This document shows positions 27,076-34,762 of a stretch of DNA of 64,000 nucleotides, one piece after another. The stretch lies in contig CAYVQP010000005.1 in NCBI GenBank assembly GCA_964452775.1, positions 37,636-101,635 of the forward strand, in the 5' to 3' direction. This DNA is from JACKCB01 sp964452775. GTDB lineage: Bacteria > Chloroflexota > Anaerolineae > Promineifilales > Promineifilaceae. Position 1 is the first letter of the stretch. Each line of letters starts with the position of its first letter. A model generated the notes under the pieces. It was not told the DNA's origin. It searched no databases and saw only the letters and a program-made list of their open reading frames with translations. A program made the translations under genes and the position numbers.

Positions 27076-27123
27076 CAGCGTTCAGGTTGTTTGCGCCGCA
27101 GCGAATACTATTTTGGGAGGAAC

Positions 27124-27636
27124 ATGGGACGAACACTTGGAATTATCCTGATAGCAGCCGGTATCATAGGCTGCCTACTGGTTGGGCTGGTCATGTACGT
27201 ACCAACCCTGGAAGGCAGTCGTAGTTTCGGCGCGGCTACTTTAGGCTTCGCCTTGTTTGGCTTCCTCTCGTTGATCCCGCTGTCAGCCGGCGTATTCATG
27301 CTATGGCACGGCGGTCGGGAAGCGGCCCGCTCGAAGGAGGCCGGTAAGCAGCGCCAGCTGCTGAACATGGTGCAAACGCGCGGCCAGATCGCAATTGCCG
27401 ACATGGCTATCGAAATGGGCGTCTCCCGCGATGAGATTCAGCGTATGCTCCACGACCTGGTGGGCAAGCGCCTCTTCTCGGGATATGTCAATTGGAATGA
27501 AGGTATGTTATACTCACGGCAGGCGAGCCAGTTGCGCGGTCGAACAACGTGTGAGGTGTGCAATGGGCAGGTGGAACTCGCCGGTCAGGGCGTAATCCGC
27601 TGCCCGTTTTGCGGCACTGAGTATTTCCTGGACTAA
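27124..27636 (+). CDS. Two-helix membrane protein with winged helix and zinc ribbon
   Basis: A 170-residue protein from ATG 27124, which has GGGAGG 5-10 nt upstream. Two hydrophobic helices (about 5-27 and 37-59) are followed by a short winged-helix-like domain (about 78-125; GQIAIADMAIEMGVSRDEIQRMLHDLV resembles PCI or ArsR-type helices) and a C-terminal zinc ribbon with C143-x2-C146 and C160-x2-C163. The order recalls Bacillus YdjG-like zinc-ribbon membrane proteins. It is 48 bp downstream of the DUF2207 gene and 21-24 bp before the next gene, so an operon is likely. The ligand of the HTH is unknown; it may mediate protein contact instead of DNA binding. Confidence 0.75.
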   Translation: MGRTLGIILIAAGIIGCLLVGLVMYVPTLEGSRSFGAATLGFALFGFLSLIPLSAGVFMLWHGGREAARSKEAGKQRQLLNMVQTRGQIAIADMAIEMGVSRDEIQRMLHDLVGKRLFSGYVNWNEGMLYSRQASQLRGRTTCEVCNGQVELAGQGVIRCPFCGTEYFLD

Positions 27637-27657
27637 CTTTGGCAAAGGAGTAAGTAA

Positions 27658-28317
27658 GTGATGGCAGATTATCCAGTTTTTGGCGCACCGGAAGAAGACC
27701 CAAAGGTTGAGGGTGGCCAACCGACAGCACAACCAATGAACGCCGGCGTCCCCGATCCAATGGCTGCGGACAAGGCCAACAAGACCGGCGCGCCGGATAT
27801 GTATGAGACGATAGTGGGCGAGCAGAGCTTTCTGGGCAAGATCGCCAGTAAGATCCCCGGCTTCAGCGGCTACGTTGAGCGCGGCCGCCGGCGAGAGGCG
27901 GACCAGATAATTCGCGAAACTATTGGCGCTCGCCTGGAAGATGAACGGCTCAGATTGTCGAATGTCCACCAGGACCTGAGCAGCGACATCATCCTGGCAA
28001 TTGATCATGCTGAGCCGTTGGGGCGAGCAGAAAGCCGGATGATGGGCCTAATTAACAAGATCCGCAGCGCGCCGCAAGGCTATGCCGGCTTCTTCGATGC
28101 GGTGAAGATCAAGGAAGACGATTTGGCGCGCATCTACCAGTTCGATGCCGGTATGATGGACTATGTGGACGAGATCGCGGCCGACATTGACGCACTCCAG
28201 ATCGCAGTCCAGGACAGCAGCAACATTGACGGCGCGATTCGGGCGCTTGACACATCTGTTCAAGAGGCATCCGCGACCTTCAATTCACGCCAGGAGATCC
28301 TTTCCGGCGTTGCCTGA
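27658..28317 (+). CDS. Unrecognised helical protein of the SPFH module
   Basis: A 219-residue protein with no recognised domain. The first ~55 residues are Pro/Gly/Ala-rich and disordered-looking; residues about 65-219 are amphipathic helices rich in Asp, Glu, Ile and Arg with heptad-like spacing, probably a helical bundle or coiled coil. No signal or membrane segment is present, so it should be cytoplasmic. GTG 27658 and ATG 27661 are adjacent; AAAGGAG at 27643-27649 fits GTG slightly better. It sits between the zinc-ribbon membrane protein and the SPFH protein with short gaps, suggesting that it is a soluble partner of that complex. Confidence 0.65.
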   Translation: MMADYPVFGAPEEDPKVEGGQPTAQPMNAGVPDPMAADKANKTGAPDMYETIVGEQSFLGKIASKIPGFSGYVERGRRREADQIIRETIGARLEDERLRLSNVHQDLSSDIILAIDHAEPLGRAESRMMGLINKIRSAPQGYAGFFDAVKIKEDDLARIYQFDAGMMDYVDEIAADIDALQIAVQDSSNIDGAIRALDTSVQEASATFNSRQEILSGVA

Positions 28318-28402
28318 TATGGAGTCCTGAGTTTCTTGATCAAGCCGGATTTTGCAAATCGAGTATCGAAAAACAAGTTCGATTTACAGGAGAAATTACA
28401 CG

Positions 28403-29494
28403 ATGGCACAAGTATTCGATAGAGTTGCCGCTGAACCCTGGCTCACGGACGAAGTAGTGCAAAAGTTTCCCCGCGGCGGGCCGGGCGATATCAAGACTGG
28501 TTCTCCGCTGATCGTGCAGCCGGGCGAAATGGCGATATTTGTTCGCGCCGGCGAGCCGCTCGGCGCGTTTACCCCCGGCCGGCATGTCCTCACCACCGAG
28601 AACATCCCCTTCCTCACCAATCTCCTGGAACGCGGGCTGTTTGGCGGACAAAACGTCTTCACGGCCGATGTGTGGTTTGTGAAGACCACCGATCTGACCA
28701 TGAAGTGGGGGACATCGCAGCCGATCATCGTCGAGCATATGCAGCGTCCGCCGGGCGCGAGCGCAATCGTGGGCAACGGCACATACGTTGTCCGCATTAA
28801 AGAGCCGTTTGCATTCCTGAACGCGATGGATGCATTTCGTGACAGCGTCCGTCAGGCGCAGATCAAGGAACGCCTCGACCCACTGATGGGCGTGATGATG
28901 CAGGACAAGCTGAGTGAGTTGGCTGAGGCAAAGAACCTTGGGCCGGCCCAGTTGCAATCCTTCTCCCAGGATTTGAATAGCCTACTGGTGGGTTTGTTGC
29001 AGCCGGAGTTCGACAACATCGGCATGGCTCTGGTGGACTTTAACATCCGTATGGGTCTGCACCCCAAGTCGCTGGAAGTAGTGACCAAGATGGGCTACGG
29101 CACAAGCTACACCCAGATGCAGATGGCCGACGCCGCCATGGCTGCGGCGGAGAACCCGTCCGGCGGAGGCAATTTGGGCGAGCTGGGCATCGGCATGATG
29201 GGTCTAAGCGCAATGCAGCAACAGCAGAATCTGGCCGCGCAACAGCAGGCGCAGTTGATGGCGCAGCAACAAGCGGCAGCGACTGCCGCTGCCGCCGCTC
29301 AGCCGGCAACTCCGGCCGGGGCAAGCGCAAGTGCAACGCCGGATGTGATGACCCCTGCCCAGGCAGCTGCCGTATTGCAGGTGAGCGAAGCAGACGTAAT
29401 GAGCGCTATCGCGGCCGGCGACCTGAAGGCGCGCAAGATCGGCGATTCTTACCGCATCAGCAAGGCCGCGCTGGACGAATTCCTCGCGGGTTAA
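28403..29494 (+). CDS. SPFH-domain protein (YdjI-like) with C-terminal excisionase-type HTH
   Basis: A 363-residue protein from ATG 28403 (AGGAG 10-14 nt upstream). Residues about 20-245 form a YdjI/virion-core-type SPFH domain: SPLIVQPGEMAIFVRAGEPLGAFTPGRHVLTTENIPFLTNLL is the characteristic start. A helical Met/Ala-rich part and a Gln/Ala-rich linker (about 265-315) follow, and the last ~48 residues (TPAQAAAVLQVSEADVMSAIAAGDLKARKIGDSYRISKAALDEFL) match HTH_17 excisionase-type DNA-binding domains. Bacillus YdjI has a zinc ribbon in that place. SPFH proteins oligomerise at membranes; YdjI recruits PspA. A 15-bp perfect-palindrome terminator follows. Confidence 0.85.
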   Translation: MAQVFDRVAAEPWLTDEVVQKFPRGGPGDIKTGSPLIVQPGEMAIFVRAGEPLGAFTPGRHVLTTENIPFLTNLLERGLFGGQNVFTADVWFVKTTDLTMKWGTSQPIIVEHMQRPPGASAIVGNGTYVVRIKEPFAFLNAMDAFRDSVRQAQIKERLDPLMGVMMQDKLSELAEAKNLGPAQLQSFSQDLNSLLVGLLQPEFDNIGMALVDFNIRMGLHPKSLEVVTKMGYGTSYTQMQMADAAMAAAENPSGGGNLGELGIGMMGLSAMQQQQNLAAQQQAQLMAQQQAAATAAAAAQPATPAGASASATPDVMTPAQAAAVLQVSEADVMSAIAAGDLKARKIGDSYRISKAALDEFLAG

Positions 29495-29554
29495 CTTATC
29501 GCCGGCCGTTAGCCGGATATGGACCTGCCTCACGCGGCATGCTTGCGGTGAGAG

Positions 29555-29590
29555 AAAGGCCGGGACAGCGCTGTCCCGGCCTTTCGTTTT
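29555..29590. terminator. Bidirectional intrinsic terminator
   Basis: A perfect 15-bp palindrome (29555-29569 paired with 29570-29584), GC-rich in the centre with AAA/TTT ends and a CGTTTT tail. It lies between the convergent SPFH and methyltransferase genes and can stop transcription from both sides. Confidence 0.85.
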
Positions 29591-29614
29591 GGCGGCGGCG
29601 AGCCGGAGGGGGAT

Positions 29615-31615
29615 TCAGCCTAGCGCTCGCTTCCATGCGGAGCGTATCTGAGCAGCAGATGGGCGAGTGCTCAGCAGGTAACCCAGCATGGTGGCGCAGT
29701 CATGCGTAAACTGGTAGCTGTCGCCGGCATCGGCCTTTCCGGGATCCGGCCAGACTTGTCCACCAGCCGCTGCAAGCGGCGCCAACACCAGTACTGCGTC
29801 GTGGGTCAGCGCGCGCAAGTTGGTGATGTGGACGGACATGGGATTTTCTGAGTGCACCACGTAGCGATTGATCAGCGCGAAATCGGCGGAGGCGAGGGCG
29901 ATGGTCAGCGCGGCCCATGCCTTGGGGCTCCAGTGGTGGTATGTGAACATCAGGCGACCACTCGCCGGTCGCAACACCCGGGCACATTCGCGAAAGATGT
30001 CGGTTAACACGCCCGTATAGTGACCGTTCCCGTTGGAATTCGCAGCAACCGCCGCCTGCGCTTGCGAGAGTTCCCAACTGGCAGCATCCGGCAGCATCTG
30101 TCGCAACCAGACCCGAAAGAAATTCGCCAGATCGCTGTATTGCACGCTATCAAAGTATGGCGGGTCGGTGACAATGAAGTCTACGGATTGGTCAGGTAAG
30201 GGAAGCTTCGATGCGCTGCCCTGCCTGACCAGAAAGCGTTGGCTTCCCACGGTCAACTCCTCGGCATCATGTACCTGCACCCCACAATCCATCTCTCCCT
30301 GGATAACTCGAAAGCGCTGGTTGCCGTTCAGACTTCGCTCCCTGGGCGCCTGCGACCATTGCCAGGCCCGGCGCACGCGATCGTGAAATAGTTTCTGCAG
30401 TGTGCCGGAAGAGGCGGTGGGGTAAAGGGGGTTGTTCTCTACGGCCGTGTAGGGAATCGTAAAGGCATGATGGGAGAACGTGTGCCGGATGGCGCCCGGT
30501 CTGTCGCCCAACCTGGCCCCTTTGTAACCGCAGAGCATGGAATTGAACTCCAACGAGGTTGAAATCAGAAGGGCCAGGGTTAAACGGCTTTCCGCAGGGA
30601 GGCGGCGCACAAGTTGTGCTGCTCCGTACATGTAGAGCAATTGCCGGCTGCTGAGCAGATCCAGGTAGCTTGTGATGCCTCGCGCCAGCAGATCGCGTGA
30701 TTTAGGACCATTAGGGATGCCGAACTCCTGGCCGGCAACGAACGCCGGCCGCAGCATATTCGCCGTGTGAACGCGATCCCGATCGTCCGAATCCGGCTGC
30801 TTATGAAACAGACCATGGCGCGGGCAATCGCCCACGATTACCAGCGGCACATAACGGCTGTAAAACGGCATATCGTCACAGTCGCGGTATGCGCCGCAAT
30901 GCGTACAGCCGGCGCCGGCCCGCTCGACCAACGTTGGCCGGGCGCTAGTGGGCTTCGCACAGGGACAAGCTTCCCCGGCAGCTCCAGGCCGGCCACAAGC
31001 GGGGCACAATCGAATCGCCGGACGACCTCCTTCATATCGCAAGACCAGCGAGTCAACGAGAATAACCGGCCCGCACGCGCACCATCGCCGCAGTCCATAA
31101 ATGGTGTATCGCAGCAGCCCAACGTAATCGCATTGTGGACACCTCGTCTGAAAGTGAGCGGATAACTCGTCTGTCAGCGAGTCAATGAGGAACGCGAAGG
31201 AGCCTTCAAGTAGTTTCGGATCGGTAGGGTTAAGTGTTGCGATGGCTTGCAGCACCGGGATCGGGTCGAGGTCAACGCCAACCACGTTGGCCCCCATCCG
31301 AATGGCTTCATGAAGTGTTGTCCCTCCCCCACACATCGGATCGAGGACTACTTTGCCCTTCAAGCCGCCGGGAGTGTAGTATCCGCGCAGAGCGGGATCC
31401 GCAACAAGCCCCTTCAGGATCGCGCGAAATGTGCTTCCGCACCGGCGCGCCCACCACTTGTGCAGATAGGTGTTGGGCCGGTAGTGGTGCTTGTTGAAGC
31501 TCTCCAGGCGCGCCAGGGAGTCAACAAACTCCTCTTCAAACTCCCGGTCAATGGGCCAGGTAGCATGCGCGGCGACCAGGCCGGCTTCACCAACTGTTTC
31601 TGTGCGTTGAAGCAA
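29615..31615 (-). CDS. Solitary DNA methyltransferase with zinc ribbons (DUF1156-like)
   Basis: A 666-residue SAM-dependent methyltransferase. Motif I is DPMCGGGT (92-99) followed by VDLDPIPV; motif IV is DPPYFDSVQY (484-493), typical of N6-adenine or N4-cytosine amino-methyltransferases. Between them are Cys-rich knuckles (CPQCDYVG, WCACG, CPACGRPG, CPCAK, CTHCG) forming zinc ribbons, as in DUF1156 proteins. HKWWARR at 52-58 is a hallmark of that group. Such enzymes often sit in defence loci with DUF499 helicase-like genes, but none is present here; neighbours are unrelated. TTG 31615 is used, with GGAAGAG upstream; the next in-frame GTG is 7 codons later. DNA is the presumed substrate. Confidence 0.85.
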   Translation of the reverse strand: MLQRTETVGEAGLVAAHATWPIDREFEEEFVDSLARLESFNKHHYRPNTYLHKWWARRCGSTFRAILKGLVADPALRGYYTPGGLKGKVVLDPMCGGGTTLHEAIRMGANVVGVDLDPIPVLQAIATLNPTDPKLLEGSFAFLIDSLTDELSAHFQTRCPQCDYVGLLRYTIYGLRRWCACGPVILVDSLVLRYEGGRPAIRLCPACGRPGAAGEACPCAKPTSARPTLVERAGAGCTHCGAYRDCDDMPFYSRYVPLVIVGDCPRHGLFHKQPDSDDRDRVHTANMLRPAFVAGQEFGIPNGPKSRDLLARGITSYLDLLSSRQLLYMYGAAQLVRRLPAESRLTLALLISTSLEFNSMLCGYKGARLGDRPGAIRHTFSHHAFTIPYTAVENNPLYPTASSGTLQKLFHDRVRRAWQWSQAPRERSLNGNQRFRVIQGEMDCGVQVHDAEELTVGSQRFLVRQGSASKLPLPDQSVDFIVTDPPYFDSVQYSDLANFFRVWLRQMLPDAASWELSQAQAAVAANSNGNGHYTGVLTDIFRECARVLRPASGRLMFTYHHWSPKAWAALTIALASADFALINRYVVHSENPMSVHITNLRALTHDAVLVLAPLAAAGGQVWPDPGKADAGDSYQFTHDCATMLGYLLSTRPSAAQIRSAWKRALG

Positions 31616-31864
31616 AGTCTCTTCCCAGGCTCACCCAATTGCCTACTTCGGTTTTAGCGGCACTTGGAGCGGCGCGCAAGTAATTGGCCGGCGTCTGGCC
31701 AGGTTGGGCGCCGGCCTACCGCAGCGTTAGAATCCGGCGCTTGAGGAGAAGTCAGGTCAAGGGATGCAAGGGGCGCATTTCACGTCGTTGGTTCGTGACT
31801 ATGCGAAGTCGTGGGCGCTCCGGCTCGTATTCGCTGTGAGTTTGCTTACCATAATGCAGTGCTC

Positions 31865-31893
31865 TTGTAACCTGAACTGGACTCTGCTAAACT
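31865..31893 (+). promoter_or_regulatory. Candidate leaderless promoter of the PKD-CAP gene
   Basis: TTGTAA, 17-nt spacer, TAAACT, then 6 nt to ATG 31900, with no ribosome site. The remaining 31616-31864 interval shows no gene or clear structure. Confidence 0.45.
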
Positions 31894-31899
31894 GCGGGC

Positions 31900-33858
31900 A
31901 TGGTGCGCGTGGCCAGGGTTATTGCTGCCTGCTTGGTGCTCCTCCTGCTGATGGGGTTGTCGCCCTTTGCCCGCCTGTCTCGGGCCAGTGAACTGCAGCT
32001 TCCTCTATTCACCGGCAACGCGATCATTGAAGGGTTGATCAGCCTGGAGGTAAACGCCTCTCCCCCGGCCCTGCAACCCGGCGAGCAAATCACGCTAGAC
32101 ATCACCGTATTCAACAATTCTGATCGGGTCGCCTCGCCCCAAGTTGTCCTGCGTTTGCCCAGCAGCCTCAACCTGACGAACTCTCATTTACCGGCCGGCG
32201 TCACCATGAACATCAGCTCCAACGAATTGAGCTGGTTGCCTCTACTGGCCGAACACGGCAGCAATAAGCTGACCATTGCCGTTCAGGCGTCGGTTGCGGA
32301 CCTTGCGCAGCCTGAACAGCATATTCTGGTCCAACTCAACTATGACGGCCAAAGCAAGGGCGCCATCGTGCCGGTGTGGATTGGATTACCGCCGTCTGCT
32401 CAAGTTGTAGCGACGCCGCAGGTTGCCGCCATTGGACAGCCGGTTCAGCTGACCGCTATCACCGGCGGCGCGGGACCGCTTGTTCAAAGCTGGGACTTCG
32501 GCGATGGCCGGCACATTACTACCCCGAATCCTCGCATTGTCTTCTCAACTGCCGGCGTATACGAAGTCACCTTGCAAGTGGCGAACCCGCTTGGCGTCGC
32601 CAGCGCCTCCACTACGGTCGTGATCAAGTCGGAACCAGCGGCCGGCTTCGTGGTTGATGACGAGAAGCCCGTTCCCATGCAGGTGGTTCACTTTACCAAC
32701 GAGAGCGGCGGTGAGGCGCCTCTGCAGTTCCTGTGGAACTTTGGCGACGGCGTCACCTCCACAGAAAAGGATCCCGCACACCAGTTCCCGACTACCGGGT
32801 ACTTCGAGGTGCGTCTGCTCGTTCAAAGCCCGTTTGGCGATTCAGAGTCATCCATGACGCTGGTTGTAGGAAATGGACCCGGGGTAGAGTTTCTGATTGA
32901 TGGCGGCGGAGTGACCGGCGCTCCGATTTCAGCGCAGGCGGTCGTTGATGCCACCGTCACGACAGTCCGCTGGAATATGGGCGACGGATCGACCTATGAG
33001 GGCCGCACTGTTAGCCATGTCTATCGTGAGGTCGGCACGCACATTGTTACCATGACCGCTGCCAATGATTATGGCGAAGCGAGCGTATCCAAGGCGATCT
33101 CCATTACCAGCGGCATATTCTTGACCTTCGCACCGGCCATCTTCCATTCCAACAACCAGACAACACTCGTGCCACCAACAACGCTTGTGGGCGCGCCGGC
33201 CGGCGCGGTAGTCGAAGTCCCTCCGGCGCTACCAACCAGGACCCCGCCGCTCGCCGGCGAGTTTGCGCCGAACCCCGGCGGGGCCGGACCTGATCTGGCG
33301 AATCTACCCGATACTGTGATGCCGCAGGCCACCCCCGTTCCGCCCGACCCGGCATCACCCGAAGGATCAGTTGGCCTACCGGTTGAGAACGTAATCACCC
33401 TGCCTGAGCAAACGCCCCTTCCCGCGTCAGCCACTCCTGCGGAGGTCCTGCTCTGGTACATCAACGAGGCGCGACGGATTCATAACTTGCCGCCGCTCGT
33501 TTACAACTATCAACTTAGCGTTGCGGCGCAGGTGCACAGTGAAGATATGGCATTCGTTCCCGGCGTCATGCATACGGGATCGGATGGCTCAAAGCCGGAA
33601 GAGCGGCAGCTGAGGTTTGGATTTGACGGTTATTACGCCGGGGAAGCCGTTGCCTGGGGCTGGGAGAGTCCGATCCCCGTGGTTGAGTTCTGGGTCAACA
33701 GCCCTCCGCACCGGGTAATTATCCTTAACCCTAACGCAACGCACGTGGGAGTCGGCTACTTTGCTGATGGACGGGCTGAAAACATCTGGTACTGGACCGC
33801 AGAGTTCGGCCTGAAGCTGGAGTTTTTCGACCCCCTCCTCTCGCCAACGCCGCATTAA
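31900..33858 (+). CDS. Exported PKD-repeat protein with C-terminal CAP/SCP domain
   Basis: A 652-residue secreted protein. Signal peptide 1-30 (hydrophobic 8-22); a DUF11-like bacterial Ig-type domain (about 48-165, TLDITVFNNSDRVASP); three PKD repeats marked by WDFGDG, WNFGDG and WNMGDG (about 168-405); a Pro/Thr-rich linker (about 420-510); and a CAP domain (about 515-640) with NEARRIHNLPPLVYN, QVHSEDMA, HTGSDGS, GEAVAWG and SPPHRVIILNPNATHVGVGY, so the usual two His and two Glu positions appear present. CAP proteins in bacteria are extracellular and of unclear activity; PKD repeats are surface-binding or spacing modules. Surface or sheath attachment is inferred. Confidence 0.87.
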   Translation: MVRVARVIAACLVLLLLMGLSPFARLSRASELQLPLFTGNAIIEGLISLEVNASPPALQPGEQITLDITVFNNSDRVASPQVVLRLPSSLNLTNSHLPAGVTMNISSNELSWLPLLAEHGSNKLTIAVQASVADLAQPEQHILVQLNYDGQSKGAIVPVWIGLPPSAQVVATPQVAAIGQPVQLTAITGGAGPLVQSWDFGDGRHITTPNPRIVFSTAGVYEVTLQVANPLGVASASTTVVIKSEPAAGFVVDDEKPVPMQVVHFTNESGGEAPLQFLWNFGDGVTSTEKDPAHQFPTTGYFEVRLLVQSPFGDSESSMTLVVGNGPGVEFLIDGGGVTGAPISAQAVVDATVTTVRWNMGDGSTYEGRTVSHVYREVGTHIVTMTAANDYGEASVSKAISITSGIFLTFAPAIFHSNNQTTLVPPTTLVGAPAGAVVEVPPALPTRTPPLAGEFAPNPGGAGPDLANLPDTVMPQATPVPPDPASPEGSVGLPVENVITLPEQTPLPASATPAEVLLWYINEARRIHNLPPLVYNYQLSVAAQVHSEDMAFVPGVMHTGSDGSKPEERQLRFGFDGYYAGEAVAWGWESPIPVVEFWVNSPPHRVIILNPNATHVGVGYFADGRAENIWYWTAEFGLKLEFFDPLLSPTPH

Positions 33859-33897
33859 GCGTAAGCGTTTCACTCGCCGCAGATTGGGCAAGGCTTC

Positions 33898-34731
33898 TTG
33901 TATTCCACGCTAGTTAGCCTCGAAGAGATGCCTCCAATGCCAGAGGGAGGTAAGGCAGTCATAGTGGACTGCCGCTTCAGTCTGGCCGACACGGATGCCG
34001 GCTGGAATGCCTATCTCGCCGGACACATTCCCGGCGCAATCTACGCTCATCTCGACCGGGACCTGAGCGGTCCACCAATCACGGATCGTGGACGGCACCC
34101 GCTGCCGGCGCCGGACGCACTGCGAACGTTCTTTGGCCGGCTTGGGATCGCAGAAAACGTACAGGTGATCGCCTATGACGACGGCGGAGGAGGCTACGCG
34201 GCGCGCCTCTGGTGGTTGCTGCAATACATGGGCCATGAGGCAGCAGCTGTGTTGGACGGAGGGTGGCGCGCCTATTTACAAGCGGGCCTACCAGTTAGTA
34301 CTGAAGTGACCGCGAATCCGCAACGTTACTTTGAAGGCGCTCCGCGAACGGATTGGCTCGTGGTGGCGGAGGATGTACCCCATGCCACATTGTTGGTTGA
34401 TTCGCGGGCGCGGGAACGATTTCTGGGTGAGGTAGAGCCTTGGGATTCTGTCGCCGGACACATTCCTGGGGCAGTGAACTTCGACAACATGCAGAACATA
34501 GCCGCCGGCGGCTGCTTCCTGCCCAAGGACGAATTGAGGCGACAATTCCTGGAGCTATTTGCGGGGTGCCCGTCCGAGGAGGCGGTGTTCTATTGCGGTT
34601 CCGGCGTCAGCGCTTGCCAGAATCTGTTGGCGCAGGCGCATGCGGGCTTGCCTATGGGGAAGCTATATGCCGGCTCTTGGAGCGATTGGATCAGCGAACC
34701 GGGCCGGTCGATCGCGACCGGCCCTGAATGA
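33898..34731 (+). CDS. Two-domain rhodanese sulfurtransferase
   Basis: A 277-residue tandem rhodanese. The N-terminal inactive domain (about 5-130) carries VDCRFSLADTDAGWNAYLAGHIPGAIY and DGGWRAYLQAGLP; the C-terminal domain has the active-site loop CGSGVSA with Cys233. That loop is closer to mercaptopyruvate sulfurtransferase (CG-S/T-GVTA) than to thiosulfate sulfurtransferase (CRKGVT), so sulfur transfer from 3-mercaptopyruvate is the better guess. TTG 33898 gives the normal N-terminus (LVSLEEM); ATG 33928 would shorten it slightly. No membrane or signal sequence; cytoplasmic. It lies 39 bp after the PKD-CAP gene but is functionally unrelated to it as far as can be seen. Confidence 0.87.
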   Translation: MYSTLVSLEEMPPMPEGGKAVIVDCRFSLADTDAGWNAYLAGHIPGAIYAHLDRDLSGPPITDRGRHPLPAPDALRTFFGRLGIAENVQVIAYDDGGGGYAARLWWLLQYMGHEAAAVLDGGWRAYLQAGLPVSTEVTANPQRYFEGAPRTDWLVVAEDVPHATLLVDSRARERFLGEVEPWDSVAGHIPGAVNFDNMQNIAAGGCFLPKDELRRQFLELFAGCPSEEAVFYCGSGVSACQNLLAQAHAGLPMGKLYAGSWSDWISEPGRSIATGPE

Positions 34732-34762
34732 CCCACCCCACAGCAGTCAACAACGCCCTCTC

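Noticed and set aside
28365..28387. ATCGAA/TTCGAT inverted repeat before the SPFH gene
   Set aside because: Six-bp arms in AT-rich leader sequence, not at a promoter; chance is likely.
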